In this document: positions 34,501-45,300 of the stretch, piece after piece | Layout of the letters: every line of letters starts with the position of its first letter | Numbering within the stretch: position 1 is the stretch's first letter | Assembly (NCBI GenBank): GCA_000310025.1 | Contig: FN649748.1 | Location: 3,759,740 to 3,823,739 of the forward strand | Source: Ectocarpus siliculosus | Taxonomy: Eukaryota > Sar > Phaeophyceae > Ectocarpales > Ectocarpaceae | Direction: 5' to 3' | DNA length: 64,000 nucleotides | Made by a program: the position numbers and the translations under genes | Notes under the pieces: model-generated | Databases searched by the model: none | What the model was told of the DNA's origin: nothing | The model's input: only the letters and a program-made list of their open reading frames with translations

Positions 34501-36777
34501 GGGTTTGGGGCCGCACTTCTCGTCCGTCTGGTTGAGGCACTCCTCGACAACGATTCATCAACACCCGGAGAAGCCGTAAACGCCGACGATGATGGCACAA
34601 GCGCGTGTGGCGGCGGCAACGGCAGTGGTGGTGGCGGAGGAGCAGGAGGAGGAGGGGGAGGAGGAGGCCTAGAGAGGCAGGCCGCCTTCATCGAGATATG
34701 GGTGAATCATCTCCTGAGTCGCCGGTGGCACCTACGCACCAGCGATTTGAGCATGGAGGCTCGAGTCCCGTTGTTTTCCGTCCAAGCATACAGAGATCAC
34801 CAAGCGATGATTGGGTTCCCAGTGCAGGGTGCTTGCGACCCTAGCCGGTGTTATGTTCACAATAGACGTTGTTTTGCATGTTGCCGAGACTGCTGTCCTC
34901 CGATTGCGTGGAGTGCAAGACTTTTGGGCGCGCACCTTGGTGTTCCCTCAGGGAACTGGGGGCAGCAGATTCCTTTGCGGTGTGAAATGAACCCTTCGGA
35001 ATGAAGTGCTTGTTGAGGAAGGCCCCGAGTGCTCCGATCGCCTCGTGACCAAACGTTGTCGTCTCAAGGAATATGGTATTCGCAATTTGTAGAGGAAACC
35101 TCATCTGGAGCTGCCGCTGGATAACTGGATTGGGCAGCTGGCGTGTTGAACCGCGTGGATACAGCAAGCTTAGCGGTTGTGCTGGGTGTTGCAGCAGTCG
35201 AGTGTGTGGCGAACGCCAGTCGCCTTCTCAGGGACCCCGCCGGCCTCGCTACTATGTGATAACCCTATCGCTTGATATTCACCCCCATTGTCTTTCGCTC
35301 TGCGTCCCCCCCTTCCTACCCTTCGCTCTCAGGCAAGGGTACGAGGAGCTCTTCGGGAGGAGGCTGTACACGATAGGCTACCGCCCACGTTCTTCCAAGC
35401 AAAGGAGGCTTTGTGGGAGGAAAATGAGAGCACCTGGGTGGACAAGCCAGGCGAGTGTTCACGCCGTTCAAGTCCACCATGATGAAATGGAGAGTGGTTT
35501 GTTGGGTTGTTTCTACCTCTTGGCAAGTGCACCGGGATCTTCAAACTCTTCGTTCGGGTCACAGCCTTCGAAATGTGGTGCGTGTGCGCTCATTGGTTTG
35601 TGTTAGGGTTCGATTACACGTGTGTCGTTCGAACAGATTGGTGATCCGAAGTGGAAATAGGATACTGGGACAGTTTTGTGCCATCCATTACTTGCCTCGG
35701 CGGGAAGCATCCGCGAAATTTCGTTTGACCCACGCATCAGGAGCAACTCTCACCCAGGATCACGTTGTTGTAGTGGGCCGCAGTTGCAGCAAGAAGTTGA
35801 ACATTTTTCGTATAAGAGGATGCGGGAATCCACGGTTTCGTGCGAAAATCTTTGTGTAAGGTGCTCCGCCCAAAAGGTATAATCTTCTACCGATCGTCAA
35901 TTACTGTCTCCGCCGAACTTTCGTCGTTGATTGCCATGTTCCCGTCACAGCCCCTGTGCCGGTGCTCCACGCGGCCTACTTTCCTGTGCGTGAGCTATTG
36001 GATCGCTGCCGCCGTGCGCTCTCCGCGTTACCGCCAGCACGGCAACCTTCCGCCGCGAATCTAAGCACTCCAGGCGATGGCTCCCTCGTCGGAAACAGTT
36101 AACGAAGCACCTGCCCAGCTCCCGCATCCCCTTCTACGGCCGATGGTGTTGCGACAACGAAGGCAAGACGCACAACGGGTACAGTGCGCACTGGGCGAGG
36201 GTGGGACTCGACGCGGTCTGCCACGCGTTGGCGGTGGCACTTCCAGGCGAGAACGCCCCCTCTCCCTCAGCCTCTGCCGCGACCTTTGGCCTTGACGCGC
36301 ATGGGAACGTCGAGTGCGATAAAGCTGCTGCTGGTGCGCCCGGCGGTCCTGCGGTCGAGGCCCAAGTAGCAATCTCTGCAAATCAAAAGGTACCTCCTTG
36401 CGTCCCAGCAAGGGGGAAGTGTAACCAAACCGCTGGGCCCCCTGGTGGGATGCTGAATCGTGGTAGCAGCGGGCTGAAAGGGATGTTGCTGCAAAGGGCC
36501 CTGCTTCGGAAACAGCGCCACCCACGACCATGATGGGCCTGAATGACCTGGAATGCTTGCTTGGCGGACACGCGCCTTCCTCGCTTGCGTCCCCCGGGGA
36601 AGTACCAGTGTACTATCGGGCATTGCCGCTGGTGCGGTGCCGGAATCGGGGTTGAGGGAGGTTGGACGGCCCAGTGAAGTAGATGGAGATGCTGGTCGTG
36701 CGTTGGAACTGGTCGAGGCTTGGACGTCGTGCGCGATAGGGACGCTGCCGGGGTCGTCTGCCGCCCGCCTTTGCTGA
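31565..36777 (+). CDS. LAS1-like pre-rRNA processing endonuclease (incomplete exon model)
   Basis: LAS1 cuts ITS2 during 60S ribosome maturation in the nucleolus or nucleus. Exon-like pieces in order: 31565 to about 31703, with IPRMIPWRDWDEWCR, matching the family's opening PR-x-VPWR-x-x-EW; 32884-33386, with LFDSRHEAVIHRKHL, like the HEPN nuclease RHE-x-TH motif, followed by a Ser-rich insert; 34461 to about 34740, with WATLLDMFHSRW, a helical segment split by a poly-Gly run (about 34611-34670) and EIWVNHLLSRRW; 35333 to about 35436; 36038-36389; and a last piece ending at 36777 with ALELVEAWTSCAIGTLPG, like the W-x-PC-IG-x-LPG end of LAS1. Acceptors and several donors are good, but at least one exon before the HEPN motif is missing and some junctions are unsettled. 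The R-x5-H spacing differs from the usual R-x4-H. Start ATG 31565 is chosen for proximity to the conserved block; an in-frame upstream ATG is possible. Confidence 0.6.
32525..32640 (-). repeat. SINE-like repeat, copy 2
   Basis: This is the diverged partner of 885-1010, lying between the first and HEPN-bearing pieces of the LAS1-like gene, hence probably intronic. The hairpin around the T-arm-like region is degraded here. Confidence 0.35.
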
Positions 36778-38496
36778 GCGATTTCAATGGGGGAAAGGCG
36801 CGATCGTTTTCCCCCATGCCGCTTGCTTGAGCGAAAATCACACTGTAAAGAGACAAGGGTGTCCGGGCTACCGCCAACGCTTTCCACAGCCACCAGCGCC
36901 CCCCGCCCATCGCGGCAGCTAGCGGCCAGTTGGAGCCGAACGAAGTAAGTTCGGCTTGTGACAGCGACCTGTTCTATCTTAATTCGACGTGTGCCACAAA
37001 CAATTGGGAGCCTGTGTCTGAAAGGCGTTGCGCAATCACCCCTTGTGCTTGCGCGTCAACCTCCTCAAGCCCACGGGTTCGCCTGGGCATGGCTCGGCAC
37101 ATGGTAGACCGTCGTGCCTTGCTTGAGCCGTGCTCGTATTGACGTATTGACAGGCCTTGTTCCGTTTTTGGCAACAACGACAGTTCTCACTCAGCTCGTC
37201 ACCACCTGTGTTCCCTCCTCCCCTTTGATGGCGAAGCCAGGTTACTGAGACAGTACAGCTCCCTCTAGCAAACCTAGGGCCGTGTACATAGTGCCCGCCC
37301 ACCTTTCTGATGGCGTCTGCCTCCGCGCACAAAACTGAGATGAACATTGCTGTCTACACCGACGGCCATGAGGCCCGCGCATTTGCATCTTTGTACCTGA
37401 CGCACCAGTTTCGACCCAACTCTACCACTACGCACGCCTTGCGGCGGGTGCGCCGCAGCAAGAAGGTATCGGTCCCTTGAGGCTGAGTCTAGCCATGCTC
37501 GCTAGAAAGACCTCCCCCCCGCTATGGGCCATGCCTAAGCAAAAGCATTGCCAAGACAGCGGAAGAAGATAGTATCTGGTCTTCGCCGAAAGACTACTGC
37601 TGTGCAGTGCGTGTGTCAAACACCTGCATATCGAGAAGCAAGTAAAGCGTCATCAGCATTTGATTGTGCGTGAACAACAGCACCAGACCAGCAGCTGGAA
37701 CCAAAGCACAAAACATGCAGTTAGTCGAGCCATGTTGTCGTGTTGTCAGCGGAGGTTCAAACTGCCGAGTCTCAGGTTGGGACCGACGTTGGCATTGCGG
37801 AGTATCATATAAACACGTACACATGCGTGCGGCAGAGGTCTATTCGTAAGTTCGTAAGGACTTGTAGTGGTGCGGCATGCGGGGTTTCAACCAAGAAAAT
37901 CCAGGAACTGCAACAGTACTGCGGTAGCAAGAGCATGAGGCAAAGGCGAAATGACACCACGACTGGCCGGTTTTACGTAAGATCATTAACAAAGTGGTGT
38001 GTGTGTTAGTTATAGCTCTCTGGGTGTCGCGAGTCTTAGGTGTAGAGGCGCCGAGATGGGCGAGCTCGAGGTGCGAGGGTCCGATGCCCTCGAGAGACCG
38101 GCATGTGGGCGAAACAAGGCTGCCGTACACCAGCTGCACCTAGAATACCCCAGGGAATGTTCCGAGAAATGAAATTCCGACCGTCAACCTTGTTTTCGAC
38201 CAAAAGTCGTGAGTTCTGCAGCAAACTGACAGAGACCCCTTCGGTCGCCATTGTTCCAGGTTCCAGATGCGACGACATTCCCACTCTCTGCCCTAGGTTC
38301 CAGGGCTACATACATAGCTGCGCACAAGGTACGCGATCTATGACGAGAGTGCATTTACAATCGTAGTTGCCGGTGTTGGTTGCAGAGGTGGTCGTTGCAG
38401 AGGTGCTGTAGCCGCAAGAAATTCACACAGGGTGCATGCGGGCAACAGAGGCGGGCTGCATGCACGCAACGCTCTTTTTTTTATTTGTACTTCTAT
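36778..38496. other. No gene supported
   Basis: Between the LAS1-like stop and the duplicated block upstream of the monooxygenase gene there are only unassigned open frames. One at 38103-38366 (+) is open for 87 codons with nothing diagnostic. Confidence 0.5.
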
Positions 38497-39290
38497 TTCA
38501 TTCTTCTTGGACACATTCTTGAACACCGCTGTTGGCAGCGGTCATCACCATGACCTGCCCCGCGTACTAGTGCACCACGCCCCGACGCTGTACCTATTCA
38601 TTGGAGTAGTTCCCTTCTTCTCGCCGTTATGTGCATGCATGTAGGAGCATGTAGGAGCTACTGCAAGTTGGCTGCTGCAATAAACGGAGCGCGGAAAGCC
38701 GACTTGATGGCACGTATGACTGTTGGCAACACAAGCATACAAACCAGACCCCTCATGGGGTCCCAGTTCATGGCAGATAGAAGTGTCTTGTGTTTCCCAC
38801 CGCGTAAGACTGACGTCTTTTCATTGATCAGCCGGTTAGCGCGGTCGATGCTTATAATAAAAACACAAACCAACCTCACACCCCGATGCGCTTGCTCGCA
38901 CATGCTCCACTCCATTCTTCTTGTGACACATTCTTGACTGCTGATGGCAAGTCGTCAGCTCGCCAGCACCAAACACCTATCACCTGCCCCGCGCGCTTGT
39001 GCTACACCGACGCTGAACTTAGGTATAGGAGTAACTTCTCTGTGCTGCTGTACTGTAGTTCGCTTCTTCTCATGCCGGCCACGCTAATGTGAAGTAAAGT
39101 TGGCCATCAGCGTATTACTGTAGTGGTGGCGTCGTTGCCACCACATGCAGCATCGATCATCACGATTGATCTGCAAGTATATATGCGTAAGTGTATATAT
39201 GCATAGACTCCTACTGCTGTACATAGGAGCTCCTGCAAGTTGGCGGCTGATGCAATAAAGCGAGCGCGAAAGCCGAGACTATTGTATAGT
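38497..39290 (+). repeat. Diverged tandem duplication of about 400 bp upstream of the monooxygenase gene
   Basis: The first copy (38497 to about 38740) and second copy (about 38910-39290) share blocks in the same order: CATTCTTCTTG-GACACATTCTTGA, ACCTGCCCCGCG, CACGC/ACCGACGCTG, then GAGCTCCTGCAAGTTGGC, TGCAATAAA-CG-GAGCGCG and GACTGTTGGAAACACA. The intervening part contains copy B of repeat family R1. The second copy ends about 110 bp before the monooxygenase ATG, so it probably overlaps its promoter. Confidence 0.65.
38750..38870 (+). repeat. Dispersed repeat family R1, copy B
   Basis: It starts CCTCATGGGGTCCCAG, continues AGAAGTGTCTTGTGTTTCCC and AAGACTGACGTC, then TTTTCATTGATCAGCCGGTT and GGTCGATGCTTATAATAAAA. 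It shows the longest match to copy D. Confidence 0.75.
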
Positions 39291-39399
39291 GATCCAGGAC
39301 TGTTGGAAACACACAAGCAACCCAACCCGGCGCGCTTTGCTTGCGCATGCTCCGCCACCACATTTACTACAGGCTCTCCCTGCCGAGACAACAACAACG

Positions 39400-42300
39400 A
39401 TGAATCCGCATCAATGCGCATCGGCGATGATCCACATCATCATCATCATCGCCGGCATGATGATCGCCGGCGGTGGTCCTCAGGTTGTTGCCGCTCAGCA
39501 AGACTTCGACGCATCCAGCTACGCTCGGAATATCTCTGTGGATCCCAACGTGGACGTCTTCTGGACCGTGGACGCCAACCTCGGGACCATCAAGGTGGCG
39601 GTTCACGCCAAGGCGGCCACGGGCTGGGCAGGCCTCGGGGTTTCCGAGATGGGGGGCATGGAGGGGGCGGACATCGTTTATTACGAGACCTGGGTGAGAG
39701 ATTGACACGGTTCACGGTAAGCAGGGAAGCAGGGCTCTGTACGGAGCGGATCGTCCTCACGGACCACCGTGATCCAATTCGCACCGCTCCGTGGCTTTTT
39801 TCCCACGGAGAAACCGCACCGCTCCGTTCCGTGACACTCAAGAAATCGAAATAAACAGGGTACACCTGGGTACTGGCCTTTTAAGGCGGATACAGGCGGG
39901 GCCGTATTTCAATGTGGCGGTACTCTTTTCGGCGGGTCCCGTACTTCGTTTTCCGGCGGTACCGCCGTTGCCGGATCCCGGTACTGCCAAAGATGGCGGT
40001 ATTTTCTGGCAGTACGGAAATATGGCGGTACCACCAAATATGGTTGTTGTTACCTGGCGGTAATGAAATAGACTATTGCGGTATCCCCCGGCGAACCTCG
40101 TTTCTCTCTTCGCGGCGTGGGTCTTTTGTAATGTATACCGTTGAGAGCATATATAGTAGTACTGCTGTAGTTCCCCTATGATCTCGTGATTTCACGATAG
40201 TATGCATACCCATCGTCAAATTGAGCAGCCTCAAGGACAAATGAAAGGCAACGAAAAAGAAGAGAGAAAATGCGAGAAATATCATAAGAGGTGTGCTGAA
40301 ATGCGATCCATCGAAATCCTCGGAAAACAGAATCATAAGTTATCATAGAACGGCAACAGATTGAAGTAGACGCTTCACACGGGCAGTCGTGATAGCGTCG
40401 AAAACGCAAATAAGATCAATCGATCAGCTACTCCTCCCACCTTGCATTGCCCAGACTGACTATTTTGGCGGTACTGCAGTACGGCGGTACTGCAATATGG
40501 CGGTTCTTTTTAGGCGGTTCCCGGTTCTCCGTTTTTTTGTAGTCCTTTTAGGCCGTCACGCAATACGGACGTACTTTTTAGGCTGAAGGCGGTATTTCGT
40601 TTTTCGCCGATACCGCCTTCGGCGGTTCCCGGTACCACCGAAATGTGACGGAAATTACCACCACGACCGGAAAGAAACCCCGGGAATTTTTCTGAGGTGT
40701 ACCCTGACAAATACAACAATCAATCCACCACGCCGCTCGCACTGCTCCGCTCCGCGATACTTTCACAAAAAAACAATCCGTCGAAGCGTATTGTTATGGA
40801 GCGGTTTTACCTTTGTACCTATGCCGTGCATATGAAACGATACGGGTTGAACCATCTCTACTCACGGTTTATATGCACGTATGGTTTGTTCAACGGATAT
40901 CACGGTATATCGGACTCTTGTCGGAAATTTTCGTCCGCGCGAGTTTCGAACTCAATAAAAAATGTATCTGCATGTCCTGAGTTGAAGCAGCGGTGAAATT
41001 CCGCTCCGTTCCGTGACACTCCGTGACATCCCCAAAAAACAAATCCGCACCGCGGCGGGTCTTACTCCGCACAGAGCTCTGGTTCCATGCATGCATAAAT
41101 ACGTTGTTCTTCTTCCGGCACCTTCATGAATGATCGCACCCAAGAGTTTCGAACTCAATAAAAAATATATCTGCATGTCCTGAGTTGAAGCAGCGGTGAA
41201 ATTCCGCTCCGTTCCGTGACACTCCGTGACATCCCCAAAAAACAAATCCGCACCGCGGCGGGTCTTACTCCGCACAGAGCTCTGGTTCCATGCATGCATA
41301 AATACGTTGTTCTTCTTCCGGCACCTTCATGAATGATCGCACCCAAGAACGTTGCTTCGTTCCTGCTGCGAATCTACGAATCTACTTTAGCAAACAAAGC
41401 GAACGACTCCCTCTCGTAATTTCATAAACACAAGGTTGTTCGTTTTGAATGGCGTCCCTGCCCTCCTGCCAATCTTTTTCGGCAGACTGGGAACGTCACG
41501 GATGCGCACGCGATCGTGGCCGGTACGCCCGTTACCGACGAGTGCACGCAGGACTGGACTCTCGTGTCCGCCGAGGCCGGCACCGATGGCCTCGTGTTCG
41601 AGGCGGAGAGGGCTCTCGACACCGGTGACTCCCAGGACCACGTGTTCGTTGACGACAGTGCGGACGGTAAGCATACCCAGCGGCTTGCTTCTTCCGCGTT
41701 TATACAAGCGGTTTGCAGAGAGAGGCAGTAGCACAAATGTAATATAATACATACGTATGACGTACTGACCAAAACGGCGAGAATGAATGACGCCCGGACG
41801 GAAGGATTGCCGTTTCCGCAGACCTTAACCACAAAAATCACTACCGTAAATGAAATGCAAACGCCTGCCCCACCTGCCGACATCAGCACCAACAGCACGT
41901 GTAGTCCCCCGTGTGTTACAGCCGGGGCGAAGCCAAGGTTGTTTCCCGCCCCTGATCGACTACCATTTACCCAAACACAGATGTCTTGCCTACGCGGCTC
42001 CTTGCCGCCTGGGGCGACTCCGAGACCATCGCTTACCACGCCGCCAACTTCGCAAAGGCAGAGGTCATTCTGTACGGCGGGGTCGAAAACTCCAACACCG
42101 ATCCGATTCTCGAGCTCACCACTGACCCGGACATCCCTTTCTTCGATGTTACGGCGGTGAGAGAAGACACAGAGAGTTTTATGTTTCGTGCTTTTTTGTT
42201 CTTTTTTGCGTCGGAGTGCACCCCCTACACTCGGAGGAGTGCTACGATGAGAATATGTTACCGCACAACGGTGTTTCTCCGTCCCACCTGTATGTCTCCG

Positions 42301-45300
42301 ACGTCTGATACCGTTACAAGATGGTGAAAAATGTGCTAGTGTTTTTTTGTCGTCCCTTGGGTGCTTCTACTCCGGAATGTAGGTCGCGGTATCTATTTAT
42401 CTTTGTTGCCGATGGAGAGCTCACCGGTCTCCCATATCCTTTTACGATAGTCCAAGCACTTTCTGCACCCACCTTATTTTCCGGCCGTCTCGGACCGAGC
42501 TTCCGTCTACATGTAGGCCCGCACCCCCACGAAAGCAAGCGTTCTCCATGCCCCTCAAGGACGAACTACAGCCAGTAGCCTGGGACTGATCCGTACCTAC
42601 CCTTCTTGTTCATGATGACTCTGCTGTGGTGACATGTTCGTTTTGTTTTAAACGCAGAAAAACTTCACGGTCCCGACAAACCGCACCCACTACGAGAACT
42701 CGTGCATTCCTCGCTCGGAACTGCCTGCCGAAGAGGTGCGTACTACGGTAGTACGGTGCAATCGCATGATGCGATCCGGCTGCCATTCCGAGATTGTGAC
42801 GTACTTTCCCCCACACTTGTAGATCTCGAGACCAGCAGCACGAGGAGGGGTTTTTACCCCACAACCTACGGCACTGGATTCATGGTGTCTTTTCATCCGT
42901 TAGAGCCAATTCTTGACCCATTTTGAACGTTTACACGTCGGACACAACAACGTGGTTTTTACTCAAAAAGCGCCAAGACGTTCAAAAAACAAATCCAAAT
43001 ACAGATCCGACACCGTTAAGGGCCCGCACAAATTGGGTACACTAAACTTATGGACAGGAAGTACTGTATGTGGCGGAAGCTCCTTCAATGTTGTGTGAAC
43101 CCGGCTGGGTCCTGGATTCGTTCAGCTCAGTCGAACTGCACTGAAGCAACAGAGATGGAGTCATCGGCTACACATGCCTCCCGATATACGATGGAGGCAC
43201 CAGCTCGCTTTATATGCACCAATACCTGTATGCATGAACTGGATTCAACCACAGCTCTGCAGTAAATGCATCCGACGTATCGACACACTCTACCCCGCCC
43301 ACTCCCTCCCTCCCTCCCTCCCTCCCTTCTTCCCTTCCTCCCCGCCAACCTTTCCCTCCAAAACGAAATGGCCCCAGTTCCACGCCATCGGGTTCGAGGG
43401 CATCATCCAGACCTCCACCTCCAAGTATGTGCACCACTTGACGCTCACGGCCTTCACCGGTACGCACGACTGCGGGCAGGACTGCATCGACTGGGTTCTG
43501 GCGAACCTTCCCGACGACGACGAACCTTCCTCGCAATCCGCGTACAGCGACCCGTACACCTTCAACAACATGACGATCCCGGACTTCTGCTACCAACAGT
43601 TTGCGAACATTTTCGCGTGGGCACCAGGGTCGGCGGACGTCCAGCTGCCAGGCAACGTGGGCTTTCGCTTCGGCAACGACTCGTACACGTCCCTCAGGTG
43701 TTTCTTGTTTTGTATTGTTTGTTCCTTCTCGGCATACTGTTGTTGGGAACCGCTCTCTACTGTATATAGCGTTTTTGCCATGCGAGCGTTTCCGTTTCGT
43801 TTGCGGGGTGGCTCCTTCGTTCGACCGATGTATGTGACCACGGCCGTGTCCTGAGAGCAGTCAGAGCACGTGGCCCATGAAATCAATCGATCGATCCCAT
43901 CAAATCAAATCGAATCAATTCAACAGGGTCGAGACGCACTACAACAATCCGGACGGGGACGCCGGCGAGGTAGACAGCTCGGGCGTGCGTGTGTACTACA
44001 CGGAAGACATCCGCGAAATGGACATGGGTGTGATCACCCTGGGAGACCCCAGCGTCGACCTCATCGGGACCAAGCTGCCGGAGGGGAAATCCTCCGTGGA
44101 GTTCGACTGCCCCGGCGCTTGCACCGAGACTTACTTCGAGGTGAGTGTGATTTGATTGGTTCCTGTTGTGCACTTGTGGAACTGTATTGGTTGCAAGTGT
44201 TAGACAAATTTAGCGGTCGTGATTATTTTCTGATCTCGGGTCCTGTCCAGTGAGTGGCGGCCGTGTGTCTTTAGTATTTGTGTGTTTGTGCGTGCGGTTG
44301 ACGTGCTTCTGTTTGGCGTCGGTGACAAGCTGGACTATCTGTTGCGTGGGCGTTCGGGTTTTTTGGAGTGTGCACCCGGTCTTGCTTGCCTGTGTTCTCT
44401 TCACAAGGAAGTCCCTGCTGGTGCTCGATCGACTCACATCCACCCAAGTTCAGCTGCCTGGTCTCTGTGACAACCACAGCCTTCCCCCGCTACCCCGCCC
44501 ACGCACCGCCCACACGTTCTTGCCGCAAACCCGAAAAAGACGTGTCCATTTTGTCTCGTTTTTTTCTCGTGAAATTTAGGCCGAGAGCGTCACGGTCTAC
44601 TCACACTTCCTGCACATGCACGAGAACGGGCAGAGGATGGAGACCCGGCAGTACCGCAACGACAGCGACGGAAACGAGCAGCTGGTCGACGCCACCGAGG
44701 TCGAGTACTACTCCTTCCTGCAGGCCGGCGGTCACGTGACGGCGCACAACGGAAGCGATATTATCCAAGTACGTGTTTGGAGAGGGGCACGATCGTAGCT
44801 AATTATTTACCAACAGAGAGCCTCGCGAACCCTCACATCAACAAAAACGGGTACGCTAGGTAGGCCTGGGTCCCTGTATCTTGATTGTTAGTCGCTGGGC
44901 GAAGGGTACCTTGATTGGAAAGCCAGCCTAGTTCTCGCTCTGTGGTGGTCAATTCGCGCGTTGGTTTTGGATGTCCTATGTCGTATGTGTAAGAGTTCTG
45001 GAGCATTACCATACATACGCAGTGTCTAGGGCATACAGGAAGCTTAGTGCGGCGAGGATGGAAAATAATTGGATCCGGACGAGCCATTTGCACAGTTACA
45101 ATAGCAGCTATTTAGTGTCGGTGTTGCACACTCACAGCCCCCCCACCCCCCCCTTCGCGTGCCTGTCTAGAGTCACTCGTCGACTGTAACCAAGCTACGG
45201 GTACAGTAGCAGTACATTTACTATCTGCTGCCGCCGAATGCGTTCGTGTTCCCTTGCCTGTCTTTTGTCTCGATATTTCTTCAGAAAGGAGACAGGTTCG

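Noticed and set aside
34485-34691. Proline-rich minus-strand ORF
   Set aside because: It is the complement of the poly-Gly codon run in the LAS1-like exon.
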